Of a stretch of 64,000 nt of DNA, positions 17,405-25,905 are shown one piece after another. The notes below the pieces were generated by a model. That model was not told the DNA's origin. It ran no database searches and saw only the letters and a program-made list of their open reading frames with translations. Position 1 is the stretch's first letter. Each line of letters opens with the position of its first letter. The stretch is from Brotonthovivens ammoniilytica (lineage in GTDB: Bacteria > Bacillota > Clostridia > Lachnospirales > Lachnospiraceae): contig NZ_JAOQJQ010000002.1 in assembly GCF_025566885.1 (NCBI RefSeq), positions 124,001 to 188,000 of the forward strand, read 5' to 3'. The position numbers were made by a program, and so were the translations under genes.

Positions 17405-18292
17405 ATGGCTGATAATATTGGAAATAAACCAAGTAAAGATTATTATCTGGATGTACCAGTGGAAACAGAAGGATTTTTTCTGAAAGGACTTAATAATAAT
17501 GATTTTGGAATCAAAAATCGTCTGTCCCGTATTTTTAATCCAAAGTCAAAGAATGCAGTGGTGTTGGCTTTTGATCATGGTTATATTATGGGATCTACGG
17601 CAGGTCTGGAAAGAATGGATGTGACCATCAAACCTCTGGTACCATATGTGGATGTGCTGATGGGGACCAGAGGGGCGATTCGCTCCAGTTTTTCCCCTGC
17701 CATGGATCAGGCGATTTGTTTGCGGGCCACTCATGATGCATCTGTATTATATGATGATATGAGCATTGGAAACGGTGCGGGAGTGGAAATGGAGGATGCA
17801 ATCAGGATGAATGCTTCGGCAGTAGCTGTCCAGACTTTTATTGGATCGCCGGGAGAGACGGCGTCCCTGGAGACACTGTGCCGATATGTGGATGCAGGAG
17901 ACCGCTATGGGATGCCGGTGCTGGGTGTGGTTGCGGTAGGAAAGCAGATGGAGCGTAACGCTAAGTTTTTCCTGCTGGCAACAAGGATTCTGGCAGAGCA
18001 TGGGGCGCATTTTATAAAGACGTATTATTGTGAGGATTTTGAAAAAGTTACAGCTGCGTGTCCGGTGCCTATAATCATTGCGGGAGGTAAAAAGTTACCT
18101 GAAGCAGAGGCGTTGAGTATGGCATATCGTGCAATTAGTCAGGGCGCCCATGGAGTAGATATGGGAAGAAATATTTTTCAAAGCGAGGATCCGGTGGCAA
18201 TGGCGCAGGCAGTAGGTAAAATTGTCCATGAAGGCTATACAGACCGGGAAGCATATGAATTTTTCCAGGATAGGAAGAGGTCTTTGAAGTAA
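17405..18292 (+). CDS. LsrF-like class I aldolase/thiolase (DhnA family)
   Basis: A 295-residue TIM-barrel protein very like E. coli LsrF along its length: LSRIFNPKSKNAVVLAFDHG, TAGLERMD, the Schiff-base lysine in HFIKTYYCEDF (Lys205), IIIAGGKKLPE and GVDMGRNIFQSEDPVAMAQA all align. LsrF moves the acetyl group of 3-hydroxy-5-phosphonooxypentane-2,4-dione to CoA, giving DHAP and acetyl-CoA. This suggests that the pathway ends in a phosphorylated dione or ketose cleaved to central metabolites. Whether it is a thiolase or a retro-aldolase here cannot be told. Confidence 0.87.
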   Translation: MADNIGNKPSKDYYLDVPVETEGFFLKGLNNNDFGIKNRLSRIFNPKSKNAVVLAFDHGYIMGSTAGLERMDVTIKPLVPYVDVLMGTRGAIRSSFSPAMDQAICLRATHDASVLYDDMSIGNGAGVEMEDAIRMNASAVAVQTFIGSPGETASLETLCRYVDAGDRYGMPVLGVVAVGKQMERNAKFFLLATRILAEHGAHFIKTYYCEDFEKVTAACPVPIIIAGGKKLPEAEALSMAYRAISQGAHGVDMGRNIFQSEDPVAMAQAVGKIVHEGYTDREAYEFFQDRKRSLK

Positions 18293-18314
18293 AAGAAAAA
18301 TGGAGGGATGAAAG

Positions 18315-18641
18315 ATGGCAGCTATGTATATGCATCTGGGTATTCCGGTGACAGCAAAGAAACCGAATATGATATATAATGAGCAGTTGAAATTTTGGGC
18401 AAATACAGATGTGGACAGCTACGATTATAAAATTGAATATCTGAAATTTGAAGAAGGAACGCCCTTTCCGGAGATAATGCATAGAAGTCCTCATGTGGCA
18501 TATCAGGTAGATAATATGCTTCCTTATCTGGAGGATGCTGACAGAATTATTTTTGAGCCTATGGAACTGGATGGACAGATGAAAATTGCATTTATTATGA
18601 AAGATAATACAATTATTGAGCTGGTAGAGATAACAGTGTAG
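18315..18641 (+). CDS. small VOC/glyoxalase-like protein, last gene of the operon
   Basis: A 108-residue protein. The C-terminal half matches the VOC (glyoxalase) pattern: PHVAYQVDNMLPYL, then RIIFEPMELDGQMKIAFIM, then IIELVEI, with an N-terminal HLGIPV. It has no signal peptide or membrane segment. VOC proteins are often isomerases, epimerases or lyases. Next to an LsrF-like enzyme it may fill the place of LsrG, the small isomerase of the AI-2 pathway, although it is not an LsrG homologue. GGAGGG is 8 bases before the ATG. The family call is from pattern only. Confidence 0.55.
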   Translation: MAAMYMHLGIPVTAKKPNMIYNEQLKFWANTDVDSYDYKIEYLKFEEGTPFPEIMHRSPHVAYQVDNMLPYLEDADRIIFEPMELDGQMKIAFIMKDNTIIELVEITV

Positions 18642-18679
18642 AGAACGCTTAGTCACAATTTTATGTTTTTTCCAAAAAG

Positions 18680-18712
18680 CTGCCGGACAGAGGTGAGAGC
18701 TCTGTCCGGCAG
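18680..18712. terminator. bidirectional terminator between the operon and the Crp/Fnr gene
   Basis: CTGCCGGACAGAG (18680-18692) pairs perfectly with CTCTGTCCGGCAG (18700-18712) around a 7-nt loop. On the minus strand it is followed by CTTTTTGG and more T, so it fits best as the end of the Crp/Fnr transcript; it also lies 38 bp past the plus-strand operon. Confidence 0.85.
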
Positions 18713-18715
18713 TTG

Positions 18716-19426
18716 TTATATCAGATATTCGTCGGAAGCTAATTTAGAAAGTGCTTTTGAATCTTTTACAATATAGCCTTTTTCATATTTTTCCAGAATA
18801 TTGCTCTCTTTTAAATCCTTCAGGGTCCGCTGCAGATGCCGGTAACTGGTGCCCAGCAGTTCTGCTGTTTCAGACAGATTTTCATTGAAGTAGGAATATT
18901 CCGTTCCTTCTATATTGATTTTTTTGGAAATAAAGCTTAGATAAGAGCACAGCCTGTTTTCCAGAGGATAGTTCATGTTTAATGCAGCATTGCTTGTAAA
19001 TACATAAATCTTTTTTGCCAGCAGTGTGCCAATGTGTTTCAGAAAAACAGAATCCTGAAAGAGAAGTTCCTGAGTAAAAGTCAGAGGCAGAGCAATAGCA
19101 TAAGATTCGTTGACAGCCTGAATAGTAATAAAGGGATTCGTAATGTTAAAAAGCTCCAGATCACCAAAAAAAGAGATTCCGGTAATCAGATTTAAAAGCT
19201 GCTGTTTACCGTTTCGAAGTAGAGAGCAGACTTTTACTTTACCGTTGAGAAAGATGTACATATACTGAATGTTGCCCCTTTCAGTAAAGATATATTCGTC
19301 TCTGGCAAATTTTGTAACAGTCATATATTTATAATGTTCAGGAAAGTATTCATCAGAAAAATAATCTTTTAACCGGTATTTTTTAATATAGTAATCAAGT
19401 TTGTTTTTGTCACTGATAAATTCCAT
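18716..19426 (-). CDS. Crp/Fnr-family transcriptional regulator of the GRE regulon
   Basis: A 236-residue protein. The cyclic-nucleotide-like sensor fold spans residues ~40-140 (for example FLNGKVKVCSLLRNGKQQLL and GISFFGDLELF), followed by a long dimer helix and a C-terminal HTH (NLSETAELLGTSYRHLQRTL). No Fnr-type cysteine cluster is visible. The ATG at 19426 is preceded by AGGAGG; an earlier in-frame start lacks one. It converges on the GRE operon, and the palindrome in front of its own gene matches the operators of the importer and enzyme promoters, so it is the likely regulator of all three. The effector is unknown. Confidence 0.87.
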   Translation of the reverse strand: MEFISDKNKLDYYIKKYRLKDYFSDEYFPEHYKYMTVTKFARDEYIFTERGNIQYMYIFLNGKVKVCSLLRNGKQQLLNLITGISFFGDLELFNITNPFITIQAVNESYAIALPLTFTQELLFQDSVFLKHIGTLLAKKIYVFTSNAALNMNYPLENRLCSYLSFISKKINIEGTEYSYFNENLSETAELLGTSYRHLQRTLKDLKESNILEKYEKGYIVKDSKALSKLASDEYLI

Positions 19427-19510
19427 AAAAATTGCCTCCTGATACAAAACGGTACATATAATAGTTTAAGTATTTTTAAATATTATATCATAAATAAAAA
19501 TTAGATAAAA

Positions 19511-19522
19511 TGACATATGTCA
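19511..19522. promoter_or_regulatory. Crp-type palindrome upstream of the regulator gene
   Basis: TGACATATGTCA is a perfect 12-bp palindrome with the same GACATATGTC core as the sites at 3636 and 8713. It lies 85-96 bp upstream of the Crp/Fnr start codon. I see no second copy 33 bp away on either side. Autoregulation is inferred. Confidence 0.65.
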
Positions 19523-19573
19523 TTATTTTCTGATATATAGTCTCTGGTTTTGGGAAAGAAGTCACTCTTTTTA

Positions 19574-19603
19574 TTGACACTATTTTTCCCCGGATGCTAT
19601 AAT
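19574..19603 (+). promoter_or_regulatory. sigma-A type promoter of the cobalamin-riboswitch operon
   Basis: TTGACA (19574-19579) and TATAAT (19598-19603) with an 18-bp spacer, 25 bp before the riboswitch aptamer. Both boxes are perfect consensus. Confidence 0.85.
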
Positions 19604-19627
19604 GCAGAAGTAATTCAATACAGTTAT

Positions 19628-19745
19628 ATACAGGTGCGAGAGCATAAAAGGAAACAGGTGCGAATCCTGTGCAAGGCCGTTACTGTATTTGGGACTGTGG
19701 GAGTAGTTGCTCCCACTGTTTCATAAGTCAGATACTTGCCTGTAT
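19628..19745 (+). ncRNA. cobalamin (B12) riboswitch
   Basis: P1 is formed by ATACAGG (19628-19634) and CCTGTAT (19739-19745). Conserved aptamer parts are in order: CAGGTGCGAG, AAAAGGAAACAGGTGCGAAT, a CCGTTACTGT core segment, a GGGAG/CTCCC hairpin and the B12-box-like AAGTCAGATACTTGCCTG. A terminator follows at 19811. High cobalamin should switch off the importer operon downstream. Confidence 0.93.
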
Positions 19746-19810
19746 CATTCAGCGTTATTCTGCGGACACCGGAACTAATGTAATTCAGACGAAATCACTG
19801 AACATATATT

Positions 19811-19839
19811 GCCCCCACAGAAGTGGTGGGCTTTTTTTC
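19811..19839 (+). terminator. riboswitch-controlled terminator
   Basis: GCCCCCAC pairs with GTGGTGGGC around a short loop and is followed by seven or eight T. It lies between the B12 aptamer and btuF, as expected for the expression platform. Confidence 0.85.
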
Positions 19840-19895
19840 TTGATTTTTATTCCGTTTTCCACAGATAACAGCAGCAAAATCAGGAGGGATATTAC

Positions 19896-21023
19896 ATGAA
19901 AAAGAAACTAGCAGCAATTGTGCTGACCTGCGTGTTAGCAATGAGCACCCTGGCCGGCTGTGGGACAAACGGTCAGGAAAACAAAGGAGAATCCGTATCT
20001 TCCGAAACAACAAAGGAGACAAAAGAGGATTCCGGAAAAAAAGAGACTGTCACATTAACAGATAATGTGGGACGAAAAGTAGAGCTGGAATGCCCGGTAG
20101 ACAGCGCTGCCAGCGTACTTCGATATAATAATGAACTGATCCGTGCCTGCGGGGCTATTGATAAAATTGTTTCTGTAGATTTAAACACTGCGCAGGACAG
20201 AGAATATTGGGGCATGTTTGATCCGGACAATGTAATCGGAAAGAGTCAGAGAGAACTGGACTATGAAAAAATAGTTGAACTGAATCCGGAGGTTGTAATT
20301 ATTCCGGATAATGGGGCATATGAGGAAGCAGAAGAGAAGCTGGAACCCTTCGGGATTAAGGTTTTTGTAATTTCCGGATATGATACAGCAGATTTTAAAA
20401 ATCAGGTTGAAAATATAGGTAAAATGTTTGGGGTAGAAGAAAAAGCCCAGGAATTTTATGATTATTTTAATGGTAAACTGGAATATATCAAAAAACAGCT
20501 GGATGGAGTGGAGAAAAGAAGTCTGTACTTTGAGAGCACCTCTCCTCTTACGACGGTGCTGGCTGGAGATCCAATGTATGATATGATTGAGTATGCAGAA
20601 GCAGAGAACATTTTTGCAGTAGATAATGAAAATATCAGTGCCAGTGAAGTAGATCCGGAGGAGGTTATTGCACGGAATCCGGATGTGATCGTGAAACTGG
20701 TAACACCTGCAGAAGCCCTGGCAGGAACCGGGCTGTATGAGCCTCCTACAAAAGATGAGTTTAAGGCAGCATATGAAGATATTACAGGCCGTGCGGGCTG
20801 GGATGGAATTACAGCAGTAAAGAACGATGATATATACTTCATGACACAGTTCAGCCATGGCGGAGCGGGTAAATTGGTAGGTACCTGCTATATTGCAAAA
20901 ATGTTGTATCCGGATTTACTGCCGGATCTTGACCCGGATGAAATTTTCAGGGCATGGATGGAAGATTTCCAGGGATTTAAAGATGTAGACGGACATTTCT
21001 ACAGCGGAAAGGATTTACATTAA
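19896..21023 (+). CDS. btuF: cobalamin ABC transporter substrate-binding lipoprotein (BtuF-like)
   Basis: A 375-residue lipoprotein with the lipobox LAGC at the end of its signal peptide, then a linker rich in Ser, Glu and Lys. The mature domain is a class III (BtuF/FhuD) binding protein: VTLTDNVGRKVELECPVD at the start and EKIVELNPEVVIIPDNG mid-way. The fold is shared by siderophore binders, but the B12 riboswitch in front points to cobalamin or a precursor. The start has AGGAGG ~9 bases upstream. It is followed by permease and ATPase genes. Confidence 0.88.
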   Translation: MKKKLAAIVLTCVLAMSTLAGCGTNGQENKGESVSSETTKETKEDSGKKETVTLTDNVGRKVELECPVDSAASVLRYNNELIRACGAIDKIVSVDLNTAQDREYWGMFDPDNVIGKSQRELDYEKIVELNPEVVIIPDNGAYEEAEEKLEPFGIKVFVISGYDTADFKNQVENIGKMFGVEEKAQEFYDYFNGKLEYIKKQLDGVEKRSLYFESTSPLTTVLAGDPMYDMIEYAEAENIFAVDNENISASEVDPEEVIARNPDVIVKLVTPAEALAGTGLYEPPTKDEFKAAYEDITGRAGWDGITAVKNDDIYFMTQFSHGGAGKLVGTCYIAKMLYPDLLPDLDPDEIFRAWMEDFQGFKDVDGHFYSGKDLH

Positions 21024-21025
21024 TA

Positions 21026-22090
21026 ATGAAATATCATGATGGGGAGATTCAGCAGGTCTATAAAAAAAGCCGGAAGATAAAATGTCTAATCATTATCGCT
21101 GGTATTGTCCTGATGCTGATTCTGGCTCTGGCTTTTACAACACTTGGGGCTACCGGGGCAGGTATGAAGGAAGTGTTAACTGCTATCTTTCATACAATTG
21201 CAAATGGTGGAGAAATTACTGATAATCAGGAAAAAGTCGTAATTTTGCTGCGGCTGCCCCGGGTTGTTATGGCGATTTTGGCCGGGTTTGGTCTTGCTGT
21301 TTCAGGGGCGGCCATGCAGGCTGCCACAAGAAATCCGCTGGTGAGTCCCTTCACTATCGGTATTTCCAATGCAGCGGCATTTGGGGCCTCCTTATCTATT
21401 GTATTCGGCGTTGGCTTCTTTTCAGGAAGCCAGGCCGGTACTGTGTTTAATGCCTTTTTGTGGGCAGTTGGATGTATGGCGCTGGTATATCTGATTTCCA
21501 TTAAAGTGGGAATGAGTCCGGCGTCTATTGTTCTGACAGGCATTGCTTTGAATTATTTTTTCAGTGCCTGTACTTCTACTATTGAGTTTTTTGCAAATGA
21601 GCATAAACTGGCAGAAGTGGTTCAATGGGCATTTGGAAGTTTAAACGGCAGTCAGTGGAGTGAAGTAATGGTTGTTCTGGTGGTAGTTGCAGTCTGCTGT
21701 ATTGCTATCTATATATTTGCTCCGGCGTTGAATATTATTGCCAGCGGTGATGATGAAGTGGCAAAGTCTTTGGGGATTCATCCGGAGAGAGTCCGAATGG
21801 AAGTGTGCATTCTTGCGGTTTTATCAACCGCAGCGGTTATTAGCTTTACCGGTGTTATCGGGTTTGTGGGACTGGCGGGGCCTCATATTGCCAGAATGAT
21901 AATTGGCAGTGACCACAGATTTCTGCTGCCTTTTTCGGCAATTATTGGAGCGCTCCTGATGCTGGCTGCTGATACAATAGGAAGGTTGATTTTGGCCCCG
22001 GTGATTATGCCTGTTGGTATAGTAATTTCCTTCCTGGGAGTACCGATTTTTATTAATTTAATTCTGACCCAGAGAAAGGGGAGTATGTAG
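21026..22090 (+). CDS. btuC: cobalamin ABC transporter permease (BtuC/FecCD family)
   Basis: A 354-residue permease with about ten hydrophobic segments. FecCD-family motifs are present: LRLPRVVMAILAGFGLAVSG, AATRNPLVSPFTIGIS and GVIGFVGLAGPHIAR near the coupling helix. It begins two bases after the btuF stop, and its own stop shares a base with the next start. Confidence 0.92.
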   Translation: MKYHDGEIQQVYKKSRKIKCLIIIAGIVLMLILALAFTTLGATGAGMKEVLTAIFHTIANGGEITDNQEKVVILLRLPRVVMAILAGFGLAVSGAAMQAATRNPLVSPFTIGISNAAAFGASLSIVFGVGFFSGSQAGTVFNAFLWAVGCMALVYLISIKVGMSPASIVLTGIALNYFFSACTSTIEFFANEHKLAEVVQWAFGSLNGSQWSEVMVVLVVVAVCCIAIYIFAPALNIIASGDDEVAKSLGIHPERVRMEVCILAVLSTAAVISFTGVIGFVGLAGPHIARMIIGSDHRFLLPFSAIIGALLMLAADTIGRLILAPVIMPVGIVISFLGVPIFINLILTQRKGSM

Positions 22091-22854
22091 TGAGTCTTGA
22101 AGTTCAACAGCTGTCTTTTCGATACGGAAAGAGAAATATATTTGAGAAGATTACATTTTCCCTTGAAGAGGGCAATATGCTTGCGCTTCTTGGTCCAAAT
22201 GGCACTGGTAAAACGACACTTTTAAAGTCGCTGTGCGGTATTTTAAGACCTTATGAGGGAGAGAGCCGGCTGATGGGCAGTAATCTTCTGAAAATGGACA
22301 TTAAAAAGAGGGCCAAACTGGTTGCCTATGTACCCCAGAATACAAATAATACATTCCCAATGCGGGTAATTGACGCGGTGCTGATGGGACGAAAACCCTT
22401 TCAGCGGTTTGGGGTCACAAAGGAAGACGAACAAAAAGCTTTTGAGATTCTAAGGAAAATGGAATTAGAGGACTTCGCTTTTAAGAATATTAACGAGATG
22501 AGCGGCGGAGAACGGCAGCGGGTATTTATTGCAAGGGCATTGTGCCAGGAGCCGGAGCTTTTACTGCTAGACGAGCCTACAAGCAGTATGGATCTTAAAA
22601 ACCAGTTGAGAACCATGGCCCTTGTAAGAAAACTTGTAGATGAACAGAAGCTTTCTGTTATTGTTTCTATACATGATATTAATCTGTCAGCAATGTATTG
22701 TGATAAATTTCTGATGCTCCATCAGGGCAGCATATTTGCCTGTGGCAGCGATGAAGAAGTGCTTAAAAAAGAGCATATAGAAAGTGTTTACGGGGTGGCG
22801 GTGGCCATGGAAGTGATGGAAGATATCCGGCATATGGTATTAAAGAAGATATAG
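22090..22854 (+). CDS. btuD: cobalamin ABC transporter ATPase (BtuD/FecE family)
   Basis: A 254-residue ABC ATPase. Walker A is LLGPNGTGKTT, the Q-loop AYVPQNTN, the signature MSGGERQRVFIARAL, Walker B LLLLDEPTSSMD and the switch histidine SIHDINL. It starts with GTG at 22090, overlapping the permease TAG by one base, so it depends on coupling. It powers BtuCF uptake. Confidence 0.92.
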   Translation: MSLEVQQLSFRYGKRNIFEKITFSLEEGNMLALLGPNGTGKTTLLKSLCGILRPYEGESRLMGSNLLKMDIKKRAKLVAYVPQNTNNTFPMRVIDAVLMGRKPFQRFGVTKEDEQKAFEILRKMELEDFAFKNINEMSGGERQRVFIARALCQEPELLLLDEPTSSMDLKNQLRTMALVRKLVDEQKLSVIVSIHDINLSAMYCDKFLMLHQGSIFACGSDEEVLKKEHIESVYGVAVAMEVMEDIRHMVLKKI

Positions 22855-22986
22855 GTCTTATGAATTACTGTATTTTTATATTATTAGGTATTGGTGGCAT
22901 GGAAATGTGATTTGCACGACGATACGTACTCATGGGAAGTGAAAGCGTGCCGCAGGTGCTGCAGGGGATAGGGGATATGAAAAGCA

Positions 22987-23027
22987 AAAAAACGGGACGG
23001 ATTCAAAAGAATCGGTCCCGTTTTTTC
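22987..23027. terminator. bidirectional terminator between btuD and the MFS gene
   Basis: A run of A and CGGGAC pairs with GTCCCG and a run of T, with an inner GATTC/GAATC stem around AAAA. T runs occur on both strands, serving the two convergent genes. Confidence 0.9.
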
Positions 23028-23039
23028 ATAGAACATTGA

Positions 23040-24305
23040 TTATCTTACATCTTTGTCAATTGGTTTTACTTTCAGCGCCATCATAGCAAGCAGACCACAA
23101 ATAGCCATAACAAACATAACTTTGTATGCGCTCATGTAGTTGAAGTTTGTACCTACAATACCAACAACTGTAATTCCGATACCAGTCATAACAGAGTTTA
23201 ACGGCTGAATAACACGGAATGCATTCTGGAAATCGTAACGTCCCCAGATAGCGGATGTACAGGAAACCATCATATTAGAAGAACCGCCAAGCATAATACC
23301 AAGCAGCGGAAGTGCAACATAATGAAGTGCGTGTACGTCTGTCAGGTTGAACAGTACGGCAACAACTGCAAGAATATTTACAATAATACCTGCAAATTTT
23401 GTTCCAAATTTTGCATCCAGGAAACCAACAAACATAGAACCCGGGATAGCTACAATACCTGCGATTGCAAGCATACCGAGAATTTCATTCATCTGGTATC
23501 CCTGTTCCATAAATTTACCAACAAAGTTGGACATGATACCCATGGAAAGGAATCCGCCGATACCTACTGCAATCCAGAGAATTCACATCCGTCCGCTTGC
23601 AAGACATTTGCCTACGGTCCATTTAGATGTTTTTAAGTATTCAAGGTTTGCTTTATGTTCTTTTTCAGCAGCTTCAAAATCAAAATCTTTGTCATTATCC
23701 GGATAAGCATGTTTCTCTTCCGGGAAATCTTTTACAAAAGCAAAGATAATAATTCCGGCTGCTAATGCAATAATAGCGATGAATATGTAAAAAGAGCTGA
23801 TACCCATTTTACTTACAAATGCGCCGCAGACAGCTGTTGTAGTTGCTGCTGAGAGCGGATAACCTGCTGTACAGATACCCATGGCCACACCACGTTTTTT
23901 CGGGAACCAGTAAGCTAGTACCTGAGAACTTAAAAGCATTGCGCATGCTAATGTTAAAGTATAGCATACAAGATAGCCAACAGCATAAATTGTTACATTT
24001 GTAGCCTGTGACCAGATTACAGAAAATACAGCTACTAAAATCATGGATACAGCCCATGTTTTGCTTGCGGTTTTCAGACTCATAATCTTACCAAGAATGA
24101 TAGAACCGATAATACCACAGATTGTGGCGATGGTGGACATAGAATACAGAACATTTGTATTCAGACCCATTTTTCCGAAAACGCCGATTGTAACGTTTAA
24201 GGAATCGGATGTTAATGCTGAGTACACATAGCAGGAAACGAATGCCAGTATAACGATGACGTAGCCTTTAGCACCCAGATTAAACGAATTAGATTTCTTA
24301 CCCAT
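23040..24305 (-). pseudogene. MFS transporter interrupted by an in-frame UGA
   Basis: The two frames 24305-23583 and 23582-23040 are in the same reading frame and together encode one 12-helix MFS protein of ~420 residues; a single TGA (23585-23583, codon 241) separates them. N-terminal half: GYVIVILAFVSCYVYSALTS and the MFS loop LSSQVLAYWFPKKRGVAMG. The C-terminal half resumes ILWIAVGIGGFLSMGIMSNF without loss. The residue before the break is Met, and Trp (TGG) would be natural there, so a G-to-A nonsense mutation is the simplest reading. Because selB and tRNA-Sec are present, Sec insertion must be considered, but I see no convincing SECIS hairpin downstream. The start has AGGAGG. The substrate is unknown; the family resembles oxalate/formate-type carriers. 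Confidence 0.75.
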
Positions 24306-24555
24306 AAAAGACCTCCTATAAAAAAAATAATAAAATTAGAATATATTTTATTAAAAAAATATAAACTACAAGAAGTATTATATTTTATGCATAATACACT
24401 GTCAAGAAAAAAAGTGTATTTTTTACAAAATTCTTAATAAAATCTATCGTAATACAAGGAATTAAAAAAATAAATCTAACAAACATACATGAAAAGAAGG
24501 AAAATTTTGTTGAAATTATACAAAAAACAAGATGAAAAGATTTAGTGAAAACAAA
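24306..24555. other. AT-rich intergenic stretch upstream of the MFS gene
   Basis: No gene is supported here; a 63-codon minus-strand frame is AT-rich and has no ribosome-binding site. It probably holds the MFS promoter, but I could not pick one with confidence. Confidence 0.4.
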
Positions 24556-24587
24556 AGAGACATCAAAATTGTCCAATTGATGTCTCT
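24556..24587 (-). terminator. hairpin/terminator after mobAB
   Basis: AGAGACATCAA (24556-24566) pairs perfectly with TTGATGTCTCT (24577-24587). On the minus strand it is followed by TTTGTTTTC, 36 bp past the mobAB stop. Confidence 0.65.
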
Positions 24588-24622
24588 AATGTGAGAAACA
24601 AGGGATTAAAGATCTGCTTAAT

Positions 24623-25765
24623 TTAAAACGGTTTTTCCTTTATATACTGCATAAGAAACGGCACAATTTTTCCCGGTTCATTTAAAGGAAAGACCGGAAG
24701 ATCTGTTTCAAATGGAAAATCACAGACAACTCCAAGGAGATTTTCCGGATTTGACGTCAGGGTTTCATTATAGCCCTTTCTCAGCAGTTCTATTTTTGGC
24801 ATATTCTCCAGTTTATATCCTTCGGTTAAAATAAAGTCTACCTGCTTGATTTTGGACATTAGAAACTTTAAATCCGGATTTTCAGCGGGATGAGTAAAAA
24901 TAGCGGCAGTCTGATCCCTGGAAGTCAATATCATGTGGTCAGCGCCTGCCTGTGTCAGGCGATAACTGTCTTTGCCTGGTTTATCCATTTGAAATCCATG
25001 GGCGTCATGTTTTAAAACTGCAATTTTCAGGCCCTGTTTTTTTAACAGAGGAATCAGTTTTTCCAGATAGGTGGTTTTGCCGGTTCCGGACTTTGCTGTA
25101 AAAGATAAGGCCGGTATTTTACATTTTTTTTCAGTTCCTGTAAACTGTACGGGAAAACTGCCGGGCGATTTTTGCGCAAGCATTTGGAGACCCAGATAAT
25201 AGGAATATGGATTATTCATATTGAAAAACTGTTCTTCTTTATGAAAGGTCTCATAAATATGGGGCCCAAAACGGTCAAAAATTCCCCGGAGGGCGTACCG
25301 TTTACTCTGTATCAGCTCATTGACTGCGGGCAGAACAGATTTTGTATATGCGCCCTGGAGAGGCTGTATTTCCCCCGCTGGATTTCTTAGAAGACAGATT
25401 GCATATTCCGGATGCTCTGATAATTCTTCGCAGAGGTCCAAAGCCAGCTCAGGAGAGGAAAATGGAGTATCCACTGCATTAAAGTAAATAATATCCTCAG
25501 GAATCTGCATCAGACAGCTGTAGAGGCCCCCTATGGGTCCAATACCTGGATACAGATCGGGGATTTCCCTGCATCCGCAGTAAGCGCTGTAATCAAAAGA
25601 TTTGTCCTGCTTATCCTGAACTGAGATATAGATATGCTCAAAGCAGGAGCGAAATCGTTTAATTTGATAGTTTAATAGTGAATCTGTGCCAAAGGGCAGA
25701 AATGCTTTATCAGTACCCATGCGGGAGCTTTTGCCGCCGCACAGGATAACAAGTGCTTTTGTCAT
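24623..25765 (-). CDS. MobA-MobB fusion, molybdopterin guanine dinucleotide synthesis
   Basis: A 380-residue two-domain protein. Residues 1-~190 are MobA: the GTP-binding LCGGKSSRMGTDKAF and the later GPIGGLYSCL and NAVDTPF. Residues ~205-380 are MobB with a P-loop (TAKSGTGKTTY) and KIAVLKHDAHGF. MobA attaches GMP to molybdopterin to give the MGD cofactor used by formate dehydrogenase and related enzymes; MobB is a GTPase adaptor. The ATG at 25765 has GGAGG 6 bases upstream; one slightly earlier ATG is less likely. It fits the fdhD/Sec genes at the window start. Confidence 0.9.
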   Translation of the reverse strand: MTKALVILCGGKSSRMGTDKAFLPFGTDSLLNYQIKRFRSCFEHIYISVQDKQDKSFDYSAYCGCREIPDLYPGIGPIGGLYSCLMQIPEDIIYFNAVDTPFSSPELALDLCEELSEHPEYAICLLRNPAGEIQPLQGAYTKSVLPAVNELIQSKRYALRGIFDRFGPHIYETFHKEEQFFNMNNPYSYYLGLQMLAQKSPGSFPVQFTGTEKKCKIPALSFTAKSGTGKTTYLEKLIPLLKKQGLKIAVLKHDAHGFQMDKPGKDSYRLTQAGADHMILTSRDQTAAIFTHPAENPDLKFLMSKIKQVDFILTEGYKLENMPKIELLRKGYNETLTSNPENLLGVVCDFPFETDLPVFPLNEPGKIVPFLMQYIKEKPF

Positions 25766-25905
25766 AAGAACCTCCATTCTTTTTTGTTTTCATTATTAAT
25801 TAAAAAAATGATGTATTTGTTCCTGATTATACTATAATATGTAAAAAGCGGACAACTATAAAACGTCATTGTCCCAGCAAAAGTTATGAAAGTGTAAAAA
25901 CAAAG

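Noticed and set aside
18315..18641. Calling the last operon gene LsrG
   Set aside because: It is of similar size but its sequence follows the VOC pattern, not the LsrG monooxygenase-like fold.
23520..23583. SECIS element after the MFS UGA
   Set aside because: I tried to fold the ~50 bases after the UGA and found only short, weak pairings; no stem with a G-containing apical loop at proper distance.
23583..23588. Frameshift as cause of the split MFS gene
   Set aside because: Both halves are in the same frame (end coordinates equal modulo 3), so a single stop codon, not an indel, separates them.
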